Of a stretch of DNA of 64,000 bases, positions 31,568-42,020 are shown in pieces; within the stretch, counting starts at the first letter, position 1, and each line of letters starts with the position of its first letter. The stretch covers positions 419,407-483,406 of the forward strand of contig NW_015971546.1 of assembly GCF_000182565.1 (NCBI RefSeq), read 5' to 3'. The position numbers and the translations under genes were made by a program. The stretch is from Spizellomyces punctatus DAOM BR117 (Eukaryota; Chytridiomycota; Chytridiomycetes; Spizellomycetales; Spizellomycetaceae). The notes below the pieces were generated by a model. It made no database searches. It was not told where the DNA came from and saw only the letters and a list, made by a program, of their open reading frames with translations.

Positions 31568-32589
31568 ACTGTTGAAAGGTCGACTTATGGTTGCGCATCT
31601 GTAATCTGCGGAACAAGGCTTTTAGATCTCGTTGTGGAATGTGTTTTGAAGGCTCGATCACGACAGACGGTACCTTGGTGTCAGTTTACTTGAAACATCC
31701 TGAAGCTGACAAGTATGGAAAGTGCAGCGGCGGAGGGAAAAAGTCAGCAAACACAACGGAGGCAGAGGTTAAAGCGCAATATGTGGAGAAAAACTTACCT
31801 GCTTGTCGAGTAGCAGAGAATGTTGTTGTTATCGACCCAAACAAGCGCGACATTCTCTACTGCCAAGACAACAGTGGTATGACATTTTGCTACACCGCCA
31901 ACCAGCGAGCCGTGGAGACTGGAAGCCGTCGATTTGCAAAAGAACGGCAGCAGATGAAGAAGGAAGCGGGAATGGACCTCATAGAATCACGTATCCCTAG
32001 TCACAAGACAATGAACCTCATGGACTTCATGCGCTATCTCCTTGTTCGGTGCGCTGATTGGGATCGTCGCAAGGAATTCTACTCCCACCCTGCCCACACG
32101 CGATGGAAATGGCACTCCTTCATCAATCGGCAGTGAAGCGAATCAGACCTCATATCCAACATGCGCAACAAGTTTGGGAACTTTACCGTTGTGATGGGTG
32201 ATTGGAGCGACGCTGGTCGAACTGCGAGATTTCAGACCTCATCAAAGACAAAAGGCTGGCGCACCCTCTTTAAGCGGAACAGGATCAACTGCTTCCTTCT
32301 CGACGAGTACAAGACCTCATCTGTCTGCCCTCACTGTTCCTCTGGCGTTGAAAAAGGCTTCAAAACACGACCTCATTCAAGACCTTGGCGCCGTCGCGAA
32401 GGCAAGATTGAAAAAGTCCACGGATTGCTGGGTTGTACCAACCCTAACTGTTTACAGCAATCCTGGACGATGCGCTACTGGAACAGGGACACGCTGAGCA
32501 CCTGCAACATGCTGATGATTGTGCAATCAATGTTGGATGGGCACTGTAGACCAGAAGTGTTCAGCAGGAGTGTTCCAGCCGTAGCTTAG
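31568..32589 (+). pseudogene. Fanzor RNA-guided nuclease, C-terminal RuvC half
   Basis: About 340 codons in one frame with one internal TGA at 32134-32136. RuvC-I Asp is in VVVIDPNKRDILYC (31834-31836). At the usual RuvC-II place stands GDWSDAGRT with no Glu; a likely rearranged catalytic Glu is in LLDEYKTSSVCPHC (32305-32307), as reported for many Fanzors. A zinc finger follows (CPHC, then CTNPNC). RuvC-III Asp is in YWNRDTLSTCNM (32488-32490). The frame just after the LTR does not continue the frame of the 5' half and meets a TGA at 31573. Damage here is therefore the LTR insertion, a frame change and a nonsense codon. Confidence 0.9.
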
Positions 32590-32676
32590 ATTGGTTAGAT
32601 TAGGTTTTCCGAGCCGGTTGTCGCGCGGTTCAATCCCTGGTGCGGGTGCTAGTGCCAATACCCATCGGCTCCGCAC
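32590..32676 (+). ncRNA. Putative Fanzor guide RNA (omega RNA) scaffold at the right end
   Basis: Only about 87 bases separate the stop codon from the element end, where Fanzor/TnpB scaffolds lie. A hairpin GAGCCG (32611-32616) with CGGTTC (32626-32631) is visible; GAGCCG can instead pair CGGCTC (32666-32671) with GGGT/ACCC nested inside. The following host bases, from 32677, would be the guide. The hairpin plus attccctggtg tail recurs at two other loci here. Scaffold identity is inferred from position and structure; no transcript is shown. Confidence 0.55.
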
Positions 32677-32678
32677 TA
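32649..32678 (-). repeat. Right terminal inverted repeat of Fanzor element
   Basis: Reverse complement of 20386-20415 with no mismatch over 30 bases. It is followed by atcatttattctg. Confidence 0.9.
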
Positions 32679-33126
32679 ATCATTTATTCTGTCACTAGTA
32701 TAAAAATATTCACACATTTTATTTTTTTACATGAGCCTTCTCTGTTAACATGCGCGGCAACTAAGCTCACATGTCCAAAGTGTAGATGTAAGCAGTTGTA
32801 GTCATAACTCGTAATCAGCGGCCGCGATCTTTGCCGCAGAAAATGTCACATTTGGGTTTTCCCACCCCCCCAAAAATTCCCACACCGTCAATAATAAGGA
32901 AAACTCTAAAGTTATTTTTAGCTTTTTTTTTAAAGTGATGTTGGGATATTGTTGAGTCTTTGCAGGAATCATCTTAAGAACCCTAATGGGCTTGAAAGAG
33001 TTCGATGGCATGAGTAAAGGGTGAACGATAAACAACCAAAAAACGAACAACAACAACAACAACAACAACAAGGACATAGAGTTGAAAAAACAGACCCTTG
33101 ACAAGGCACCCTCACACTCTAAAACC
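32679..33126. other. Intergenic region
   Basis: Unremarkable except for a CAA repeat near 33045-33070 just before the membrane-protein gene. No gene is seen. Confidence 0.4.
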
Positions 33127-34274
33127 ATGACCTCAAAAAAAGACCCTAGTAAGATGCCCGACATTCATCTCGCCGTCGACGAATACCCTCTCACAAGTAC
33201 TTCAACACCCACCTCCTCGCTCTCGTCGCTGGACAACACCCCAGCACGAAGTAAACCCCTTCCAACCAAACTCTCCAAAACGTACGCAACGCACCTTGAT
33301 GCACTCTGCAGGGATCCCAGTGTGTTGACAACGTCGCGGGTGGTATCGACGAGGACGTTATTGTGGTGGAGGCTTGGGGCGGCGTTTTGGACGGTGTTTA
33401 TTATACCGTGGAGTTTGGCGAGAGGGGAGGCTCAGACTTATTTGTTTTATTTTACGCATTTGACGTGGGTGGGGTTGGGTGTATGGTTTTTGGTAAGTGA
33501 TGAGTCGGAATGTTGTTCGAGTTTTTTGTTGTGTGTTGACATTATTTGGATAGGTTTCGGCGTTCCAGACGTGGAGATTCAAAAGAGATGGATCCATGAA
33601 CGCTTTTTTAAAGCAATGCAAGTTTACGCAGTGGATTACTTGGAATCTCTATGTGTTGCCTGCAACCTTTCATTGGATTGTCCCAGTTGAGTCGTCTTTT
33701 TATCCCTCTTTCCTTGCGTTTACATGAAACTTATAGTGTTTTTGGTAGATTGTGTATTGGGCGCTATTATCAGGAAGTCTCTTACGGACCGGTAAAGCCA
33801 TCGACGTAAGTCCACCAAAAAAAAAAAAATAATCCAACAAGAGAAAATCACAATTCTGACCTTTATGATTTTGAATAGTGGTGGACAAACGTCAATGTCC
33901 ACGCACTAGATTTCGTCTTTATCATGGTGGAATTTTATTTGAACCGTGTACCCATGTATTATTCGCAATGGCCTCCTGTCATTGGTTCCGGGTTAGCTTA
34001 TTTGGGGTACGCATTCTTTCAGCATGGTGTGTATCAAGGGTACGATAAAGCTGACTAGTAAGTTTACTGTCGTATGAAATGTTGATTTGGGATATTTTTA
34101 TTGATTTTGTTTATATTGGTGTATAGTCCTGATGGATGGTGGGTTTATTCCTTTCTGAATACCTCCAAGGCGTCGGCGTGGGTATACTACCTTGTTCTCC
34201 CCCTTGGATTTGTCGGTGTGTTCTTGTTTGTTGTGTGGTTGCACAAGATTCGGGATCGTCGACGGGAACAGTGA
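33127..34274 (+). CDS. Multi-pass membrane protein (FAR-17a/AIG1 or Rolling-stone type)
   Basis: Five or six exons. The start MTSKKDPSKMPDIH is at 33127; the last exon ends with LHKIRDRREQ and TGA at 34272-34274. A soluble N-terminal segment of about 75 residues precedes roughly six membrane helices (WWRLGAAFWTVFIIPWSLA, YFTHLTWVGLGVWFL, WITWNLYVLPATFHWIVPV, ALDFVFIMVEFYLNRV, VIGSGLAYLGYAFF, AWVYYLVLPLGFVGVFLFVV). The motif NVNVHALDF..ELYLNR-like followed by a Pro and a GWWVYSFL near the end fits the FAR-17a/AIG1 and Rolling-stone groups, which I cannot separate. Function unknown; AIG1 proteins hydrolyse hydroxy-fatty-acid esters. Confidence 0.7.
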
Positions 34275-34862
34275 TAACCTTTTTGTGTGTCAAATTTTTT
34301 TTTTTTTTGGTATGGGGGACATCATTTTGTATTATAAGCAAAAGCAAAAGAGTAGATACATTTTTTGGGGGGTTTGGGAGGGGATAGGGTGATAGATGAT
34401 GGGCGATAGAATCCTCTTTTTTATACTGCTGCTACTACACAAACACTATACTCATATAAAACTGTGACTGCGACTGTGTCAAACATGTTTTTGGGTAACA
34501 AAGTAAACAAAAAACTATAAAACGCTGCAATGTTCTACCAAAAGTACGTTATTTCCGTCGTAATGCGCTCAAAAGCATTCATCAAGGAAAGCAAACCACA
34601 GTTACAAAAATGTGAACAGCGACTTGTGATGCACGCATAACATGATGCTGTGAATATACTGTACTGTTTTCTCCAAAAGATCATCCTGTCGTTCGTGATG
34701 CATTCTAGGTGACAGTGACAGTGATCGATCATATTTACCCCACATAAACAAACGAATACAATTCCTCCCCCCCCCCCCCCCCCCAAAAAAAAATGCCAAA
34801 ATGGTTTTTCCAAAAAAAAAAAAGATTATAAACAAACTATCTACCACTACACCAAAAAAAAA
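34275..34862. other. Intergenic stretch between convergent genes with poly-C run
   Basis: Mostly T- and A-rich 3' flanks. It includes a run of about 18 C residues around 34769-34784 followed by A-runs, listed separately. No gene is seen. Confidence 0.45.
34768..34786. repeat. Poly-C/poly-G tract
   Basis: A run of about 17-18 C followed by poly-A. The minus strand is poly-G with potential for quadruplex; also a likely place for length errors in sequencing. Confidence 0.7.
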
Positions 34863-35680
34863 CTAGGTATCATCCACCTTTAACCTCTCCAACAACTCCT
34901 TCAACTCATCCACAACCCGAACAGCTTCATCCGTCGTCGTAATACGTTCCAAACGTTCAGTAAGGAGGGCAGGATCGAGTGTTGTGGAATGATTGGGGTG
35001 GTGTGTTGTGCAAAGTGATAGGATTTCAATCAACTAAAAATGAAAAAGGTTAGAATAGTGTGATGGAAGTTGGGATGGGGGATAGGTTTACCTTGCGAAG
35101 ATCATTTAACAGTGTTTCTGTACATTCCGTGACTCGCAGCATGTTGAGACGGGATTGAACGAGTTGGAGGGGTGTGCGTTGAAAATGGTCTGTAGCATCC
35201 ACATTTGCATCTGCAAAAGAAATTCATACACGTTAAACACCGACAAAAAAACAACAACAACAAAAAAAAAAAAAATAACATACTCGCACGCAACAGCACC
35301 AAAACAACATCAACTTGACTCGAACAAACCGCCAAATGCAACGGTGTATTCCCATTCACATCCCGCGAATCCACATCCGCACCCCGATCCAATAATAGGG
35401 TTACTAAATCAGCATGTCCACCCGCACACGCAAAATGCAAGGCAGACCGTCCTTTATCATCCCGTGAATTCACATCCCCCTCCCGTTTTCGTCGCTCTTT
35501 TTTGGAAACCCGCCCAGAGAGGACTTGTCTCAATTTATCGCTTGTGGAGGATGATGGTGGTGGTGGTTTGGTATCCATTGTTGGGGAATTCATGGGTGTT
35601 GATGATGGTGTGTTGTAGAGGGAGGCGGGTGAGACGGAGAGACGGAGGGATGTCGGTCGTGATACGTATTTGGATTTCAT
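34863..35680 (-). CDS. ANKRD54-like ankyrin-repeat protein
   Basis: Three exons on the minus strand; ATG at 35680, TAG at 34863-34865. After a basic, Ser/Pro-rich start comes SDKLRQVLSGRVSKKERRK, then ankyrin repeats GDVNSRDDKGRSALHFACAG, DVDSRDVNGNTPLHLAVC and, across an intron, NVDATDHFQRTPLQLVQSRL. It closes with a helical ERLERITTTDEAVRVVDELK that matches the C-terminal helices of ANKRD54/LIAR. The tract ttttttt..gttgtt in the first intron explains an apparent stop there. ANKRD54 acts as an adaptor for nuclear shuttling and, in cells with cilia, at basal structures; the fungal role is unknown. Confidence 0.75.
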
Positions 35681-36277
35681 TGTAATGGACAGTGTGATGT
35701 TGGTGAAACGCAATATAAAAAGTGCAAACGGAACAAGTGAGGTCAAGCGCGCTTTCGTTCGGCCCCCAGAAGCCGCATCTATGCTTAGTAACATGATTAT
35801 CCAGAAATAGCCAATAAACTCATGTTCTCTACCTTATAACATCTTTTAGGATACGATATAACAGTAAACGATAAACGCCCTTCCAAAAAACCCCCTCCCA
35901 ACACCATTTTAAAAAAAAAACCCCCAACAAACCCCCAATACACACCCTCCAAAACCCAACAACTTTTATACACCTACCAACTTGATACCTGCTGCCCATT
36001 CTTGACCCCCTTGACAGTAGACAGTACTGTGCTGCACCGCCACACCCGCCACACACGTGTAACTCCGTTCAGTGTCATTTCACCTTTCGCATTCTAAAGC
36101 TGGTTTCTCTTTTTGAGATTCCTTCTCCCCCACCATTGCGTACAGGCATTTGGAACGGCACTCACACACGCACTCACACACGCACGTACACACGCACTCA
36201 CACACACACGTACACACGCACTCACACACGCACGTACACACGCACGCACATAACACACAAAGGAGATACAAACAACA
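35681..36277. promoter_or_regulatory. Divergent intergenic region with CA-rich tandem repeat
   Basis: It separates the ANKRD54-like gene and the SERF gene. It holds homopolymer A and C runs and the 24-base tandem repeat listed below. No gene is seen. Confidence 0.4.
36161..36250. repeat. 24-base CA-rich tandem repeat
   Basis: About 3.5 units of cactcacacacgcacgtaca. It ends 28 bases before the start codon of the SERF-like gene, so it lies in its promoter or 5' leader. Confidence 0.75.
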
Positions 36278-36677
36278 ATGGGCAACGTACGTAACCCCCA
36301 ACAAATACCAAAAACACAACAAAATGACTAACGAGATTCGGATTAGGGCCAAAAAGCTCAAATGCGACGAGACAAACTCGCCAAGGAAAAATCAGGGGGA
36401 TCTAAATCCCAACTCAAAATCGCAAGTAGAAACAAATCATTCTCTCACTGTACATTCTGTTGATTGGGGTGTTGCAGAATGAAGCAGCGAAAACCCATCA
36501 ATGCCAAACATGTCGACAAACATTCTTAATGACCATTCGACAAAAGGTTAGAAATAACGTTTCGTTTTTTTGGAATGTGTTATTGATGGGGTTTTTGTTT
36601 AGGCGCTTGAAGAACATGTTTTGAATAAACACCCTGGAAAAGAGTTTGCGAGTTGTTTTCCGGGGTATACTTGCTAA
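36278..36677 (+). CDS. SERF/4F5-type small zinc-finger protein
   Basis: Four exons: 36278-36286 (MGN), 36347-36421, 36478-36546 and 36603-36677; about 75 residues. Exon 2 gives GQKAQMRRDKLAKEKSGG and KSQLKI, the 4F5/SERF-like basic stretch. Exons 3-4 give a C2H2-like finger: CQTCRQTF, then HVLNKHPGKEF and a final CFPGYTC. This is the eukaryotic At2g23090-type family, nucleic-acid-linked small proteins. The second intron starts with GC (GCAAGT) not GT, giving the only frame that keeps SQLKI-NEAAKT. The finger residues are complete. Confidence 0.88.
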
Positions 36678-37118
36678 AAAACCACCGTCTTCTTCGTTCT
36701 TTCTATCCTCCTTTTTTTATTTTAATCAATAGTATATATATATTTCGTGTTTGTGTGATGGATAATACTCGTATCTCAAAACTTTATTAGTTGACGGAAT
36801 ACACATGAACGATTTGCTGAATTGTACATGCATATATGCAATGTCCAAATGTACGTGAATGAACCTCGAATGTTCACAATTCACCAAAAAACAAAAACTC
36901 TCACCAAAAAAAAAAAAAAAAAAACAATTCAAAAGACGCAAAACACAACCATTATATTATCCCAAACACCCCCAAAAAATAACCACCCGAAAAAAAAAAA
37001 AGCCTACATATACAATAACCACTTGCATCAGCATCACCCCTTCCACTTCTACACAAACAAAAAAAAAAAAAACAATACACATCAAAAACCGCATCACCAA
37101 AACTCACAAACCAATAGT

Positions 37119-38921
37119 TTAACCCACCTGAACACTCCCACTCGTCCCTCTCTTACGTCCATTCCCACGTCCAGCCCCATTCGGATGCGTATACGTACTA
37201 AAAGTCTGAGCAGGGATAGGACGAAACGGTTTGGCGTAGCGGTCAATAGGGGGTAAACCTCTCTGCTGCTGTTGTTGTTGGTGATGCGAGGAGAGATGGG
37301 GGACGGATGAGAGTGTCGTTGTAGTGGTAGTTGTAGTGGTGGTGGTAGTAGTAGTGGGTTTGTCATATCCCCATCGTTCAGACCATAATTCAGACCGTTC
37401 CGATCGGCGCCCAGTAATCCACTCATGTAAAAGGGCATCAGAAGGACGCATCCGTTTAACAGGATCCCATTCCAAACACTTGTTGACAAAATCCACAAAA
37501 AGGGGGTCAGCTCTCAAGACGGAACTCAGGGATTTGGAATCTGGGCGTCGTTTTTTGCCTTTGGAGTTGGGTACGATGCGAGGGTGGGGGCCATCAAAAA
37601 AGTTTTTGCGGCGGGTGGAGCGGTCTAGGAGGGTTACCGGTGGGAGGCCCTTGAGTTCCATGATGCAGGCGAGTTGTTCGGTTTCGTTTTCGCCGGGGAA
37701 GAGGGGGTAGCCGGTGTAGAGTTCGGTTAGGATGCAGCCCAGGGACCACATGTCGATGGAGGCGTTGTAGGATATGCCTGAGTGTGTTGGAGTGTGTTAT
37801 GACAGCGCGGTACACAATGGCGAGAAAAAAAAGACAAAACTCACCCAAAATCACTTCAGGACTCCGATAAAACCGACTCTGAACATAGGTATAGATTTTC
37901 TCATCCTCAAAACAACTACTCCCAAAATCAATTACTTTGATGCGATACCCGACTGTATCCCCACTCATAGCATTATTCACAGCATTCGGCGCATTCCCAT
38001 CCACCCGCGACGGATGCGTCACACTCGGATCCTGCAACAAGATATTCTCTGGTTTCAAATCACAATGCACAATCCTCGATCTCGATAAAAGATCCAAACA
38101 ATGGAGCATCTGGACCGTAAAGGATTTAATCACACCCAAATGGACGCCACGGAATCCACCTGCTTTCAGCCATTCGTAAAGGTTCATTCCCAACAACTCA
38201 AACGTGATACACAAGTGGCCACGAAAGAGAAAACTGTCAACCATGTGGACGATCGAGTGGCTATCGTCTGCGTCTTCCATTTTAAGGCGTTCAAGAACTT
38301 TGACTTCGACGGCTCCTTGCTTTTCAAAGCGTTTTTTGTTGCGGATGATTTTCAAGGCAACGTTGGATTTGGTCTTGTGGTCGTAGCATTTGACGACTTG
38401 GCCGAATGAACCTTTGCCAAGGAGTGACAGGATCTCGTAGCGGTACCCAACGTGATCGTGTTTGGTAAGGTAATAGTCGCCGCGAGAGTCGTCATAGCCT
38501 AACCAAAAGAATCGAGTTTGTTTAATCAAATGTTGAATACCCCTACACCAAAGTACACATTTGCAAAAACGTATTCTTACCACTATTGTAAACACTCTTG
38601 TCATCATCCTTTGCCGTTCCAGCTGCATTACACGTCTCTGCCAAATCAGCACCCGTCTTGCGTTTCGTTCCTCCAATTTTCAATATACTCGCAGCACCCG
38701 CAAAATAAATTTCTTTAAACTCGTAGATTTCTCGCTGCTCATAGGGGGTGAGTAGATCATTATAGTATATAATGGTGGCTTCGGGGGAGAGCGGGAGTTT
38801 GAGGTCTCGGAGGGTAGAAGTGGGGATGCGCGCGCTAATGGGCCGTTGCTGCTGCTGCTGCTGCTGTTGCTGTTGCTGTTGTGGTGACGGTGGTGCTAGT
38901 TGTGGTCGTGGTTGCGATGGT

Positions 38922-38955
<34 letters not shown>

Positions 38956-39464
38956 TTTGCTGTGGTTGTTGGCTGCGACGCGCGTCGGGGTTGCGGTAGG
39001 CTGCGTCTTTGGATGGAACGCGCGGTTTGGATGGAGGTTCATTATGGTATTTTGGTTTCACATCAACCTTTACAGGTATAGCAGCCTGGGCAGTACTAGA
39101 GGTAGTAGCAAGAGTTGCAGCAACGGGTGGCCTTGTTCGAGATGATGCATGATCTGCGAAACCACCCTCAGGTATGGCGTACGAAGAGGACGTGTATGGC
39201 GACTGTGACTCGATTCGAGACCGGACATGCTGCTTGGAAGGATGCTCCATGTTTGTTTTAGACAGCGAGCCCGTAGAGCGTCGCCCATCTCCCCGATGAT
39301 GGGATTCACTAGCATATTTTCCAGAGGGCGAGATGGGAGACTTTGGAACGGGCAAGAGGGACCGGTTCATGACTTTACGGACCGAGCCGGGTGAGCCACC
39401 CGAGGACGTGCTGGTGCTCGATTGGAGTGGAGAGTCGAGATGTTGTTGCTGTTGCTGTTGCTGC

Positions 39465-39498
<34 letters not shown>

Positions 39499-40705
39499 TT
39501 TGCTTGTATGGACCTGCAGCTCCGGCACCTCCGGGACCCCCGGCACCACCGCCAACATGATTGGTATAATGGCCTGTATGATGGCTCGTATTGCTATAGA
39601 GTAGGCTCGTTGGTGTGTTTGCCATGGAATTTAATGTTGACGGGGGCGTATCCAGCATATTCATAGAGGCAAGCGAGTCTGCCATCAGGTCCATGTTGGA
39701 TTTCCCTCTGGGCCGCCCAGAGGGACTTTTACGCTCTAGTCCCGAGGTTTTATTAGTAGTGTTGACACTGGCAATGTGGGACGGGTATGCATCGTAGCCT
39801 GCTGCGGTATGGGATCCCGCCGTGCGTCCTGCTCCAGACGCTATTTTCACTGCTGCATGATTTTGTGCAAAAGAGGTAGATGATCCAACAGCAGCAGCAG
39901 TAGCAGTAGCAGGAGCCCCAGCAGCAGGAGCGTAGCCGCGATGCCCGCCCGATGGTCCGCCGGAAGTACCTCCGCGGGGATCTCCACGGCCATCGCGTCG
40001 TTGGACGGCCGACGGAATGGACGCCATTTCAAAGTCTGCAACGGAAGGAATGGGCGGTATGCGCGGAGGAGCAGCGGGAGCAGAGAATCGCAAAGAGCGT
40101 TGATGCGGGTAATGCGGCTGTGGAGCGACGGGTAATGAGGTAGTGGCTTGAGCGTAACCTGCCGTATGGTGGTGGTGGTGGTGGTGGTGGTGATTCAAAG
40201 AGGAAGCGCCGTACGAGGAACCACCGAGTGACGGCACACCGAGTGACAATGCCAAGGACGACTGGGACGACTGGGACGAAAAGGACGATGCTTGTTGCTG
40301 TTGTTGTTGTTGGTGGTGGTGGTGAGAATAGAGCGACGGAGGGATCAGAGAGGATCCTTGTTGCGCCAAGGACGCCAGTGACGTGGCGGAATGACCCACC
40401 AACGATGATGATGACAGGGCCGATCCCGAAAACGGAGCACCACCCACACCAACGTGAAAGACTCTTGCCCTTGGCTGAGCACCCGCTAGAGCACCCGCAC
40501 CTCCACCTGCAACAAGAGCAGCAGCACTCGAACTAGCAACAGTAGGAGCAGCAATAGTAGTAGTACCAGTAGTAGAAGAAGAAGAAGAAGACAATGAATA
40601 GCGATCCAAAGGAAAATACTTTTCCGAGCGTTCTGGAGGGGAATAGACTGAGGAGGTTTGAGACGAGAGATGCGGAGCGTAGTAGGGTTCTGTAACGACG
40701 TGCAT
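37119..40705 (-). CDS. DYRK-family protein kinase
   Basis: Three main exons on the minus strand from ATG at 40705. The N-terminal 700 residues are low-complexity (Ser, Gly, Ala, His and Gln runs) and hold a DYRK homology box (ATIIYYNDLLTPYEQREIYE, FKEIYFAG). The kinase domain shows GKGSFGQV, VALKII, HCDLKPENILL, DFGSS and the dual-Tyr activation loop IYTYVQSRFYRSPEVILG, then DMWSLGCILTELYTGYPLF. A Thr run and a basic tail follow. DYRK kinases autophosphorylate the second loop Tyr and regulate growth and cell polarity (Pom1, YAK1 relatives). The DH box places it with class II DYRK/Pom1. Poly-Q runs (up to about 19) may vary between strains. Confidence 0.92.
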
Positions 40706-41166
40706 TTGTGTGTATGGTGGTGTTGTTTGCCCAGAATGAGGCGAACAATAAAGTCGCTTTTGGCGCACCAAAGGTTACGACGACGGATGCAGTGTGTTTA
40801 CAGCAAAAAAGGGGGGGAGTCCGTGTGTGCTCTCTCGTTTGTCGTTTGTCGCTTGCTCGTTCCTAGTTGTCTGTCCAAAAATACCCCAATGCCCAATCTC
40901 TCTACATGGACACCCCTCAACAAAAGACAAGAACAAAAGAACACGACTAGTGTCAAAATTCTAAAATCACCTTGTCCGTTTGCGTGTGTTGAGTGTGAGT
41001 GCGTGTGTGTGGCGTATTTTGACTTTTGGGCGGGTAGAGGCGGGTAGCAGACTAGTAGGTGGGAAAGCAAATCTCTGTTAATCTAAACGTAAAAAGAATG
41101 CAAAATACGAGTAAACCTACTGTTTACAAGAGTTGCATGAAATGAATGAATGTATGTGTATGTGTA

Positions 41167-41201
<35 letters not shown>

Positions 41202-42020
41202 GTGTGTGTGTGGGAATAAAATAATAAAAAAAAAGAATGACGCGTAAAAGAGAGAAGGCACGGGAGGGGCTGTTCACTTGATGTATAAATGTACTAGTAG
41301 TAAGAGAGAGAGAGAGAGAGAATGAATATTACTCTCTCTAATTAGAGTGTGAATTTCCTCTTGTTTTCATCTCTCTTATTATTATTATTATCATTATTCC
41401 ATACGCATGTTATTCTCTTTCTATTCTCTCTCTTTAATTATTCCCATTGCTGTTGGAAATGTCTCTTTCTCTTTTTATTCCATACGCGTTATTCTCTCTG
41501 TCTCTGGCTTTAGAAGGGAATGTGTCACACGCCTTTATTCCCACACACACACACACACTCTCTCTCTCTCTCTCTCTCTCTCTGTCTTTTGTACACTCAC
41601 TCTCCCGCTTTCTAAAACATTTATTGAACCCTTGTTTTTTCTTTCTTTCTCTTCTTTTGCACTCCCATCATGTATTATATGAACGGTTCTTTTCTTCTCA
41701 TTTATCTATATATGTATATATTATATCTATAATAGGAATGAGGCGTATTCACGTGTAGTACACACATAAGCAACGGTAAAGATTTGACTTGTAAGCCGCT
41801 CTCCATCCAGTGGGATTATGTGTGCTGTTTCAACCACCATCTTTTTTATTCTTTATGCAAAAGAGGATGATGGAGAATATAAAGAGAGGGATTGGGGGAA
41901 TTTCCCCTCTCGTTTTTACGTTCCCACGCACTTACAGGGGACAAACGACCGAACGATTTATAGATATCCATCTCTAGATTTTGCTATATACATTTGACAT
42001 TTTGAGTATCAACGAGCAAG
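40706..42020. other. Intergenic region with several microsatellites
   Basis: It is the divergent promoter of the DYRK gene and the secreted-protein gene. Simple repeats: TG-rich (41150-41212), GA (about 41303-41322), CA then CT (about 41541-41582) and ATT (about 41377-41395). A TATATATGTATATATTATAT stretch lies near 41707-41726. No gene is supported. Confidence 0.45.

Larger units (their letters stand above)
20388..32676 (+). mobile_element. Fanzor-bearing element, interrupted by an LTR retrotransposon
   Basis: Perfect 30-base inverted repeats frame one Fanzor gene oriented left to right. Without the 10.15 kb retrotransposon complex (21417-31567) the element is about 2.1 kb. The left side is CATA; the right end has a structured segment after the Fanzor stop followed by host DNA (atcatttattctg). 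This matches the IS200/605-like and DNA-transposon-associated Fanzor layout: nuclease gene then guide RNA scaffold at the right end. No separate transposase is visible, so the element would depend on another for movement. Confidence 0.85.

Noticed and set aside
32134..32136. The TGA in the Fanzor C-half as a splice feature
   Set aside because: Frame and family-like sequence continue unchanged on both sides, so it reads as a nonsense mutation.
32601..32650. tRNA gene, because of the GGTTCAATCCC box
   Set aside because: The flanking bases do not form a T-arm or acceptor stem; the segment pairs better as the Fanzor right-end hairpin.
20386..32678. One large 12.3 kb DNA transposon with captured Gag-Pol
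   Set aside because: LTR pairs, PBS and polypurine tract show the inner 10.15 kb is a separate retrotransposon that broke a small Fanzor element.
34768..34786. Functional G-quadruplex
   Set aside because: The homopolymer lies in a 3' intergenic region and its length is uncertain; nothing links it to a gene.
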